Notes under the pieces: model-generated
Told to the model about the DNA's origin: nothing
Seen by the model: the letters and a program-made list of their open reading frames with translations, nothing else
The model's database searches: none
Source of the DNA: an uncultured Rubellimicrobium sp.
GTDB taxonomy: Bacteria; Pseudomonadota; Alphaproteobacteria; Rhodobacterales; Rhodobacteraceae
DNA: 8,917 nt
NCBI GenBank assembly: GCA_902805995.1
Contig: CADCUU010000031.1
Span: forward strand, 1-8,917
Direction of reading: 5' to 3'
Position numbers and translations under genes: made by a program
Shown: positions 1 to 4,872 of the stretch, piece after piece
How positions within the stretch are numbered: the first letter of the stretch is position 1
How the letters are laid out: every line of letters starts with the position of its first letter

Positions 1-245
1 GATTGGTCGCCGTTGTCCACGGACTGGCGCACCGACTGGGCCAGCCGCTCGGCGGTGTCGGCGAGCGTGGACTTGGCCACCTCGGCCTGCTCCATCGCCT
101 GGGACCGCGCGGCTTCGGTGGTGCGCGACACGGCGTCGAGCGCCTTGGTCCTCACATCCTCGTAGGTCTGGCCCGCGGCATCCTTGAGATCGCTCGTCAT
201 CGAGGAGCCTTGGCGGCTGGAGTCGCTCATGTTGCTGTCGGTCAT
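1..245 (-). CDS. Small hydrophilic helical protein of unknown function, N-terminal part (runs off left edge)
   Basis: The reading frame starts at an ATG at 245-243 and stays open for 81 codons to the window edge, so the C-terminus is missing. The start is well supported: AAGGAG lies at 257-252, six bases before the ATG. The visible protein is hydrophilic, with many Ser, Thr, Asp, Gln and Ala, no cysteine, no signal peptide and no membrane segment. From about residue 17 it looks like one continuous amphipathic helix, with Ala and Leu spaced among charged residues (KALDAVSRTTEAARSQAMEQ, then AEVAKSTLADTAERLAQSV). This resembles the stress-induced, LEA-like or 'nutrient deprivation-induced' small proteins of alphaproteobacteria, but I cannot name a family. 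The missing C-terminus could hold a membrane segment, as in YqjD/ElaB-type proteins. It has its own EcfG-type promoter about 150 bases upstream, which supports a stress role. That it is a gene is fairly sure; its function is unknown. Confidence 0.75.
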   Translation of the reverse strand, partial: MTDSNMSDSSRQGSSMTSDLKDAAGQTYEDVRTKALDAVSRTTEAARSQAMEQAEVAKSTLADTAERLAQSVRQSVDNGDQ

Positions 246-277
246 CGGGGTCTCCTTGTTTCGGTCCGGCTCGACGT

Positions 278-320
278 CCTGGCCTGCATCCCGGGTCCGG
301 GTTCTCGGGCAGGCCCCAGG
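278..320 (-). repeat. Inverted repeat in the leader of the left-edge gene
   Basis: GGCCTGC at 281-287 is the exact reverse complement of GCAGGCC at 309-315. The flanks CCTGG (278-282) and CCAGG (316-320) can extend the pairing if two C bases bulge out. The loop is about 21 bases. It lies in the predicted 5' untranslated leader, between the promoter at 396-420 and the ribosome-binding site at 252-257. There is no U-tract, so it is not an intrinsic terminator. In DNA this rich in GC a 7-base repeat can be chance. Confidence 0.3.
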
Positions 321-395
321 GACAGAGGGACCAGACGGCGACGCGGCGGGGGCCGCGCGCCCGGGATGCGGCTCGCAGGGTCGTGACGGGGGCCA

Positions 396-420
396 AACGC
401 GCGTCGCGCGCCGGGGTTCC
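396..420 (-). promoter_or_regulatory. EcfG-type (general stress sigma factor) promoter for the left-edge gene
   Basis: On the minus strand, GGAAC (420-416) is followed by exactly 16 bases and then CGTT (399-396), a full match to the GGAAC-N16/17-CGTT pattern known for EcfG/RpoE2/SigT promoters. Transcription would begin near 388, giving a leader of about 145 bases before the ATG at 245. The promoter begins only 26 bases past the stop codon of the preceding gene (446), so the two are likely separate units. Confidence 0.75.
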
Positions 421-445
421 CCGCAGGTGATTTCGGAGTAAGAGC

Positions 446-733
446 CTAGCGTCGCCAGTCGCGGCGAAGGTCGAACGCCTGTCCGGCCTTTGGGTCGGAG
501 TGGCGGACGGGAACGGGACGGGGGCGGTCACGCACCTCGTCCCAGGCGGGGTCCTGGCGCTTGATCTCGGCCTCGATGGGCCGCGCGAGGGCTGCCGCCG
601 CGAAGAGCCCGAGCGCGATCGCCAGGAGCACCGCCGGCCAGCCGTAAAGGCCCAGCGAAAAGGCCGCGACCAGGACGGGCCCGGTTACGGTCGTGGCGGC
701 CAGGAGTGCCAGGACGCAGGTGAGGGGATTCAT
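446..733 (-). CDS. Small two-helix membrane protein of unknown function
   Basis: A 95-residue protein. Residues about 4-28 and 32-50 are two hydrophobic helices separated by a short turn (LGLYGWP), followed by a charged tail of about 45 residues (IEAEIKRQDPAWDEVRDRP) that is probably cytoplasmic. I know similar small proteins, with a YGWPA turn and an IKRQDPAWD-like segment, from Rhodobacterales, always without a function. The ATG at 733 is chosen because it puts the hydrophobic helix at the N-terminus. The frame stays open upstream to a TTG at 877, but that extension is Ser/Pro/Arg-rich and overlaps the neighbouring small gene. No clear ribosome-binding site precedes the ATG, so translation may be coupled to the gene upstream, whose stop is 28 bases away. 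No separate promoter was found in between. Real gene likely; role unknown, perhaps envelope stress. Confidence 0.7.
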   Translation of the reverse strand: MNPLTCVLALLAATTVTGPVLVAAFSLGLYGWPAVLLAIALGLFAAAALARPIEAEIKRQDPAWDEVRDRPRPVPVRHSDPKAGQAFDLRRDWRR

Positions 734-761
734 CGCGACGGATCGTACCGACGCGTGTGCG

Positions 762-899
762 TCAGGTGCGCCGGTCGCCGCGCACCGGCCCACGCCGGTC
801 GTCGCGACGGATCGGGATCGCGATCGGCTCGGGCCGCCGGGCGGAGGAGGCGAGGAGATCTGAAAGACGGGCAACAAGGGACAGGGCGCGTTCGATCAC
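762..899 (-). CDS. 45-residue basic protein of unknown function
   Basis: A very small gene, supported by context more than by homology. The start is placed at GTG 899-897 because GGAGG (909-905) sits five bases before it. An in-frame ATG at 920 would add seven residues (MQPTEAL) but has no good ribosome-binding site. Residues 1-16 form an amphipathic helix (IERALSLVARLSDLL) and the rest is an Arg/Asp/Pro-rich tail ending GDRRT. About four fifths of the codons end in G or C, consistent with real coding sequence here. It lies 47 bases downstream of the predicted start of transcription from a perfect EcfG-type promoter at 954-978, and 28 bases before the two-helix membrane protein gene, with which it probably forms an operon. 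I do not recognise a family. It could instead be an untranslated leader, but the promoter plus ribosome-binding site make a gene more likely. Confidence 0.55.
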   Translation of the reverse strand: MIERALSLVARLSDLLASSARRPEPIAIPIRRDDRRGPVRGDRRT

Positions 900-904
900 G
901 AGAG

Positions 905-909
905 CCTCC
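905..909 (-). promoter_or_regulatory. Ribosome-binding site deciding the start of the 45-residue gene
   Basis: GGAGG on the minus strand (909-905) lies five bases before the GTG at 899. It falls inside the first codons of the alternative ATG-920 reading, which itself lacks such a site, so the GTG start is preferred. Confidence 0.5.
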
Positions 910-953
910 GTGGGCTGCATGGGGGAAATCCGTCCGCGACGGTCTGGGGTGAG

Positions 954-978
954 AACGCGCGGCGGACAGACGGGTTCC
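954..978 (-). promoter_or_regulatory. EcfG-type promoter for the two small minus-strand genes
   Basis: On the minus strand, GGAAC (978-974), 16 bases, then CGTT (957-954): an exact match to GGAAC-N16-CGTT. Transcription would start near 946, about 47 bases before the GTG at 899. It stands back to back with the promoter at 1004-1028 that drives the metallopeptidase gene on the other strand; their -35 boxes are 25 bases apart. Confidence 0.75.
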
Positions 979-1003
979 GGTGCCACGGGCGGCTGCTTGC
1001 CAG

Positions 1004-1028
1004 GGAACCGGCGCGACCCCGCAAGGTT
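1004..1028 (+). promoter_or_regulatory. EcfG-type promoter for the metallopeptidase gene
   Basis: GGAAC (1004-1008), 16 bases, then GGTT (1025-1028). The -10 box has G instead of C at its first, less conserved position. It also fits the looser GGAAC-N18-TT form. Transcription would begin near 1036, about 59 bases before the ATG at 1095. Confidence 0.6.
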
Positions 1029-1094
1029 AAGGCCGCGACCGCCGGGGCCCGCCCTGGCCGATCCCCCATCCTGTTCCACGTTGGCCCCGGTCCC

Positions 1095-2072
1095 ATGAAA
1101 CGCCTGACCTGCCCCGTCTGCGGACGGTTCGTGTATTTCGACAGCCTGTCCTGCCTCGCCTGCGGGACGGACCTCGTCCACGAGCCGCGCGCCGTGGAGA
1201 TGCGGGAACTGGCCGTGCGGGAGTCTTGCGCGAACCGCGACGCCATCGGGTGCAACTGGCTGGCCGAGGCTCCGGGCGGACTCTGCGCCTCCTGTGCCCT
1301 GACCGAGATCCTCCCCGACCTGTCGGTGTCCGGCAACCTCCTGCGGTGGAAGCGCATCGAGGACGCCAAGCGGAGGCTTGTCCAGACGCTCATTCGGCTG
1401 CACCTGCCTCTGGTGTCGCGCGCGGGGAACCGGCTGCGCTTTCACCTGCTAGCCGACGAGGTGCAGGCCGATGGCAGCGTGAAGCAGGTGATGACGGGCC
1501 ACGACAACGGCCTCGTCACCCTCAACATCGCGGAAGCCGACGACGACCGGCGCGAGGCGATGCGCCTTGGCATGGGCGAGCGCTACCGCACTCTCCTGGG
1601 CCATTGCCGTCACGAGGTGGGGCACTTCTACTTCGACGTGCTGGTGGAGGAGGGAGGCCGGAGGCCCGAGTTCGACCGGATCTTCGGCGACCCGGATGCC
1701 GACTACCAGGAAGCGCTCCAGCGCCACTACGACGAAGGACCGCCCGAGGACTGGGCCGAGGGGTTCGTCTCGGCCTACGCGACGATGCATCCGTGGGAGG
1801 ATTTCGCGGAAACGTTTGCCCACTGGATGCACATGGTGGACGGGCTGGAGACGGCGGTGGCCTATAACCTCGCGGAGGGGGCCGACCCGTTCGGCGGCGA
1901 CCCGATCGAGCCCCTCGTCGCGGCCTGGGTGCCGCTGTCGGTGGCGATGAACGCCATGAGCCGGTCCCTGGGGCAGCCCGACCTTTACCCCTTCGTGATC
2001 GGCCCGCGCGTGGTGGAGAAGCTGGGCTTCGTCCACGGCCTCCTGCGCGACCGGCTCGCCTCGGCGGCCTGA
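1095..2072 (+). CDS. Putative zinc-binding metallopeptidase (DUF2248 type: zinc ribbons plus HExxH domain)
   Basis: A 325-residue soluble protein with no signal peptide, so probably cytoplasmic. The N-terminus holds two Cys pairs typical of a zinc ribbon (C6/C9 and C20/C23), followed by a second set of four cysteines (C45, C53, C64, C67) that can bind another zinc. The catalytic-type motif HEVGH is at residues 173-177; H173 and H177 would bind zinc and E174 would activate water. The segment HPWEDFAETFAHW (232-244) supplies a likely third ligand, E235 or E239. This order, zinc ribbon then an HExxH peptidase with a WEDFAE segment, matches the family annotated 'putative zinc-binding metallopeptidase' (zinc-ribbon_6 / Peptidase_Mx). 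The substrate is unknown and I know of no proven peptidase activity. ATG 1095 is the first start in frame and begins right at the zinc ribbon; no strong ribosome-binding site is visible. It is convergent with the BrkB-family gene, 11 bases apart. An EcfG-type promoter precedes it. Confidence 0.88.
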   Translation: MKRLTCPVCGRFVYFDSLSCLACGTDLVHEPRAVEMRELAVRESCANRDAIGCNWLAEAPGGLCASCALTEILPDLSVSGNLLRWKRIEDAKRRLVQTLIRLHLPLVSRAGNRLRFHLLADEVQADGSVKQVMTGHDNGLVTLNIAEADDDRREAMRLGMGERYRTLLGHCRHEVGHFYFDVLVEEGGRRPEFDRIFGDPDADYQEALQRHYDEGPPEDWAEGFVSAYATMHPWEDFAETFAHWMHMVDGLETAVAYNLAEGADPFGGDPIEPLVAAWVPLSVAMNAMSRSLGQPDLYPFVIGPRVVEKLGFVHGLLRDRLASAA

Positions 2073-2083
2073 GGTCTCCGTGC

Positions 2084-2971
2084 CTAGCCCGCGCGGGCGG
2101 CGGCGGCCTGGCGCGCCTCCTGCACCTCCAGGTCGTGCTGGAGCCGCGCGGCGCCCCCGGCCTCGATGGCGGCGTTCAGGCAGCCGCCCATCAGCACCAC
2201 ATAGGCCGACAGGTAGAACCACATCAGCAGGGCCACCGCCGCGCCCAGGGAGCCGTAGACCTCGTTGTAGTGGGCGAAGTTGCGGACGTAGATCGTGAAG
2301 GCGATGGACACCGCGATCCAGAGCACGGTGGCGACGATGGCGCCGGGCGTGATCCATTTGGGCCGCCGCCCGCGCCGGTTGGGTCCGAAGCGGTAGACGA
2401 TCCCCAGCGTCACCATGACCACGCCGATGGCCACGACCCAGCGGGCGAGCTCGGCCGCGACGGTGGCGAGGGTGCCCAAGGGGAGCACGGTGATGAGGAT
2501 GGGGGCGACCACGACCGCTGCGATGGCCACGAACGTGAGCGCGCAGAGCGTCAGCGTCACGCCGATATCCGCAAGGTAGCGCCGCCAGATGTTCTGCCGG
2601 TGGCCGATGTCGTAGGCCGCGTTGAGACCCCGGATCAGGGCCGACACCCCCGCCCGCGCGGACCAGAGCGCGACCACGAGCGAGATCACCGTGGCGGTCC
2701 CGATCTTGCCGCTGGAGCCTGCGTTGATGACCCCGGCCACCTGGTTCATGACGACGCTGTGCACCTCGGGCGGGACGACCTTTCCGGCGAGGTCGAGGAG
2801 CGTGCTGATCTGCGCCGGGTCCGCGACCCAGCTCCAGAGGAGGACGATAGCCGCCAGCGCGGGAAAGAGCGCGAGCATCGCGAAGAACCCGACCCCCGCC
2901 GCGATCAGCGACAGGTTCAGCCGGTCCATCACGTCCCAGATGTACCAGAAGGCGTCGAGGGCGCGCTTCAC
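2084..2971 (-). CDS. YihY/BrkB-family inner membrane protein
   Basis: A 295-residue polytopic membrane protein of normal length for the YihY/virulence factor BrkB family (once misannotated as ribonuclease BN). Hydrophobic segments are at about residues 20-48, 91-112, 136-165, 175-194, 208-229 and 238-264. Family hallmarks are WSARAGVSALIRGLNAAYDI (103-122), the GRRPKWITPGAIVATVLW stretch (201-218) and YGSLGAAVALLMWFYLSAYV (239-258). The usual GAE-L-N-A signature after the last helix reads GGCLNAAIE here (262-270), with Cys in place of the common Glu. The C-terminus is an Ala/Arg-rich tail (271-295). The start is a GTG at 2971, with AAGGGGG (2987-2981) nine bases upstream. The biochemical function of the family is not settled; transport or envelope roles have been suggested. 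It has its own EcfG-type promoter and is separated from the gene upstream by a terminator. Confidence 0.92.
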   Translation of the reverse strand: MKRALDAFWYIWDVMDRLNLSLIAAGVGFFAMLALFPALAAIVLLWSWVADPAQISTLLDLAGKVVPPEVHSVVMNQVAGVINAGSSGKIGTATVISLVVALWSARAGVSALIRGLNAAYDIGHRQNIWRRYLADIGVTLTLCALTFVAIAAVVVAPILITVLPLGTLATVAAELARWVVAIGVVMVTLGIVYRFGPNRRGRRPKWITPGAIVATVLWIAVSIAFTIYVRNFAHYNEVYGSLGAAVALLMWFYLSAYVVLMGGCLNAAIEAGGAARLQHDLEVQEARQAAAARAG

Positions 2972-3085
2972 GTCGGACCGCCCCCTTCAGCCGCAGCGCG
3001 GCCCTTGCCCGGAGATGCCGGTGGTGCGCCCGAGATCCATGCCGCGCCCTTTGCCTGTAGCCGGCCCCACGCCCGCCTGCGGGAA

Positions 3086-3110
3086 AACGTCCCGTCGGAG
3101 GGGGAGTTCC
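3086..3110 (-). promoter_or_regulatory. EcfG-type promoter for the BrkB-family gene
   Basis: On the minus strand, GGAAC (3110-3106), 16 bases, then CGTT (3089-3086): an exact match. Transcription would begin near 3078, leaving a leader of about 107 bases before the GTG at 2971. It lies just downstream of the terminator of the PRC-barrel gene, as expected for an independent unit. Confidence 0.75.
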
Positions 3111-3128
3111 AGAGCCGATCCGAGCACG

Positions 3129-3160
3129 AAAAAAGGGCCCGCGCAAGGCGCGGACCCCTT
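3129..3160 (-). terminator. Intrinsic (Rho-independent) terminator of the PRC-barrel gene
   Basis: Read on the minus strand, a 10-base-pair stem forms between 3157-3148 and 3144-3135, with a three-base loop (CTT) and one G-U wobble in the middle. It is followed directly by six T residues (3134-3129). It begins about 20 bases after the stop codon at 3180. On the plus strand the wobble becomes a C-A mismatch and the other flank has no T-tract, so it works for the minus strand only. Confidence 0.9.
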
Positions 3161-3179
3161 CTGAAGGCTGAGCCGGGGC

Positions 3180-4550
3180 TCACTGGGCTTCGTAGCGCTC
3201 CAGCGCCTCGAGCTCGTCCTCGGTCTGCGAGACGTAGACGCGGATCTCCTCGCCGCCGTCCTGGCGCAGGATGTCGAGCGAGGTCATCTCCAGCGCCACC
3301 GGCTTCTCGCCGATGCCGAGGAAGCCGCCCACGTCGATCACGAGCTGCTGAACCTGGCCTTCGGGGGACAGGACGATCTCGCCCACTTCGCCCACGCGCT
3401 CGTCGTTGGCGTCATAGACGGCGGCGCCTTGCAGCCGCTCGGCCGTCATGTCCTCGGTCGCGGCCACGACGAAGCCCTCACGGACGACCGGCGTGCGCTC
3501 GGTGCTCTCGGCCGAGGTCATCTCGGTGTTGGCGACCTCGCCCTCAACCGGGGCGGTGGCTTCGCCTTCCGTCGTGGTCACGACGGTCTCACCCTCGGTG
3601 GTCGTTTCGGTGCCTTCGGCCGCCATCTCGGTCGTGTCGGCGGCCTCGTCGGTGACCTCGGTGCCCGCTTGAGCGGTTTCCTCGGCGGCTTCCTCGGTCG
3701 CGTCGGTCTGGGCGTCGGCGACTTCGGCCGCGTCCTCCTGCGTGTCGGTCATGTCGGTCTGGGCGACCTCCTCGGAGACCTCCTCGCCGGCATCCGTGAC
3801 TTCATCGGCGACCTCGGTGCCGGCCTGGGCCAGCTCCTCGCCGGTTTCCTCGACGGCGTTCTCCGCCCCTTCGGCAGCCGTGCCCGCGGCATCGGCCACG
3901 GTCTCGCCGGTGGCCTCTACGGCGGTCTCGGCACCTTCGACGGCTTCGCCCGTCTCAGCCACGACAGCCTCGCCAGCGTTCTCGGCACCCGCGACGGCCG
4001 AGCCCACGGCGGCGCCCGCGGCGGCTCCGGCGGCAGCGCCAGCGGCGGCCACGTTGGAGGCGCCGTCCTCGATGGCTTCACCGGTCTCGGTCGCGGCCTG
4101 CTCGGCGGTCATGCCGTCGGTCTGCGCGGCATTGTATTCCGGCGCGGCCTCGAGCGACTCGCGGCTCGCGTTCATCACGAGGAAGAAGTCGTCCGCTTCC
4201 TCGGCGGTGGCGGAGTCGGACACGAACTGCAGAGCGTCCATGGACACGGCGACGGTGCGCTCGCCGATGCCCAGGAAGCCGCCGATATCCACGAGCACCG
4301 CCTGCACGGAGCCGTCACGGTTCATGACGAGGTCGTTGATCTCGCCAATGTCTTCCCAGCCTTCCTGGATGCCTTCGAACTCCTCGCCTTCGACGGCGGT
4401 CTCGGTGGCGTAGACGCGCATGCCGAGGAAGTTGGACGCGCGGACCTCCATGGCCTCGGGGGCTTCGCGGAAGACGGTTTGATCCTGGGCCAGGACCGGG
4501 ACAGCCAGCGTGGCCCCCAGGATGGCCGTCGACATCAACAGCTTTTTCAC
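3180..4550 (-). CDS. Exported protein with two PRC-barrel domains and a long acidic linker
   Basis: A 456-residue protein. Residues 1-21 are a signal peptide (MKKLL, hydrophobic core, cleavage likely after VLA), so it acts in the periplasm or envelope. PRC-barrel domain 1 spans about 36-112 and domain 2 about 362-442. Both carry the same core: VDIGGFLGIGE at 87-97 and IDVGGFLGIGE at 405-415. Between them lies a linker of about 210 residues rich in Ala, Glu, Thr and Gly, with repeating pieces (AQAGTEVADE at 241-250 and AQAGTEVTDE at 293-302; TGEAV/TGETV/TGEEL). Inside it is an uncharged Ala/Gly stretch at 165-189 (AAAGAAAGAAAGAAVG) that resembles a glycine zipper. The start is GTG 4550, supported by GGGAG (4562-4558) seven bases upstream. 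PRC-barrels are small beta folds that bind partners or surfaces; the ligand here is unknown. The gene has an EcfG-type promoter and its own terminator, so it is monocistronic. Confidence 0.88.
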   Translation of the reverse strand: MKKLLMSTAILGATLAVPVLAQDQTVFREAPEAMEVRASNFLGMRVYATETAVEGEEFEGIQEGWEDIGEINDLVMNRDGSVQAVLVDIGGFLGIGERTVAVSMDALQFVSDSATAEEADDFFLVMNASRESLEAAPEYNAAQTDGMTAEQAATETGEAIEDGASNVAAAGAAAGAAAGAAVGSAVAGAENAGEAVVAETGEAVEGAETAVEATGETVADAAGTAAEGAENAVEETGEELAQAGTEVADEVTDAGEEVSEEVAQTDMTDTQEDAAEVADAQTDATEEAAEETAQAGTEVTDEAADTTEMAAEGTETTTEGETVVTTTEGEATAPVEGEVANTEMTSAESTERTPVVREGFVVAATEDMTAERLQGAAVYDANDERVGEVGEIVLSPEGQVQQLVIDVGGFLGIGEKPVALEMTSLDILRQDGGEEIRVYVSQTEDELEALERYEAQ

Positions 4551-4622
4551 GAGCGTTCTCCCAAACTTGAATTGATGATCCGGCTCGGTGAGCCTGGACG
4601 CGCTTGTCGCGCTCGGCCCCCC

Positions 4623-4647
4623 AACGCCGATCCGCGCGGGCGGTTCC
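4623..4647 (-). promoter_or_regulatory. EcfG-type promoter for the PRC-barrel gene
   Basis: On the minus strand, GGAAC (4647-4643), 16 bases, then CGTT (4626-4623): an exact match. Transcription would start near 4615, about 65 bases before the GTG at 4550. Confidence 0.75.
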
Positions 4648-4793
4648 GCTTCCGGGGACCCAGCGTCAGGACGCGTGGCGCTCCGGGGCAGCCCCTGGCC
4701 CTGGAGGGAGGGGCCGTTGCAATGGGCCAGTCAGGCGGGCAGGACATGCACGCGTCGCGCCTGTCCCGGGCTCGTCGGAGCCACTCATTCCCC

Positions 4794-4818
4794 GGAACTT
4801 CGGGCCGCCCGCGTTGTT
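4794..4818 (+). promoter_or_regulatory. EcfG-type promoter for treZ-treY
   Basis: GGAAC (4794-4798), 16 bases, then TGTT (4815-4818), differing from the consensus only at the first base of the -10 box. It also fits the GGAAC-N18-TT form. Transcription would begin near 4826, about 47 bases before the ATG of treZ. The site is nearly symmetric: the minus strand reads GGAAC (4820-4816)-N16-AGTT (4799-4796), so it could in principle fire leftward too. Confidence 0.6.
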
Positions 4819-4825
4819 CCCGAAG
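4798..4825. repeat. Inverted repeat overlapping the treZ promoter
   Basis: CTTCGGG (4798-4804) and CCCGAAG (4819-4825) are exact reverse complements with a 14-base spacer. Outer bases GGAAC (4794-4798) and GTTCC (4816-4820) are also reverse complements in another register. It could be an operator or simply the by-product of two overlapping promoter boxes. Confidence 0.35.
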
Positions 4826-4860
4826 CGCCGGAGGATGCGCGATCGGCCGCCCGGCCCGAC

Positions 4861-4866
4861 AAGGAG
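4861..4866 (+). promoter_or_regulatory. Ribosome-binding site deciding the treZ start
   Basis: AAGGAG lies six bases before the ATG at 4873. The frame is open 95 codons further upstream, but that part is not TreZ-like, includes the promoter, and has no such site. Confidence 0.85.
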
Positions 4867-4872
4867 AGGGAC

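Larger units (their letters stand above)
4551..4872. other. 322-base divergent intergenic region between the PRC-barrel gene and treZ
   Basis: This region holds the promoter of the PRC-barrel gene (4623-4647, minus), the promoter of treZ (4794-4818, plus) and both ribosome-binding sites. The roughly 145 bases between the two promoters (4648-4793) contain no gene I can support and no clear motif; a short GGGGCAGCCCC palindrome at 4685-4695 is probably chance in such GC-rich DNA. The frame upstream of treZ is open back to 4588, but nothing supports an earlier start. Confidence 0.6.

Noticed and set aside
510..534. GGAAC at 510 and several others inside genes (1205, 1426, 5322, 5855, 7691) as further EcfG promoters
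   Set aside because: None has GTT at the required 16-17-base spacing on the same strand.
734..877. N-terminal extension of the two-helix membrane protein to a TTG at 877
   Set aside because: It overlaps the 45-residue gene in another frame, is Ser/Pro/Arg-rich, and would place about 48 residues before the natural N-terminal hydrophobic helix.
2087..2098. Palindrome GCCCGCGCGGGC at the end of the BrkB-family gene as a two-way terminator for the convergent genes
   Set aside because: It lies inside or at the stop of the coding sequence, has no T-tract on either side, and such GC palindromes arise easily here.
2968..3183. 71-codon minus-strand reading frame between the BrkB-family and PRC-barrel genes
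   Set aside because: It spans the intrinsic terminator and the EcfG-type promoter, has no ribosome-binding site or recognisable domain, and overlaps the BrkB start.
4588..4872. 95-codon upstream extension of the treZ frame
   Set aside because: The extension is Arg/Pro-rich, unlike TreZ, covers the promoter, and AAGGAG sits exactly before the ATG at 4873.
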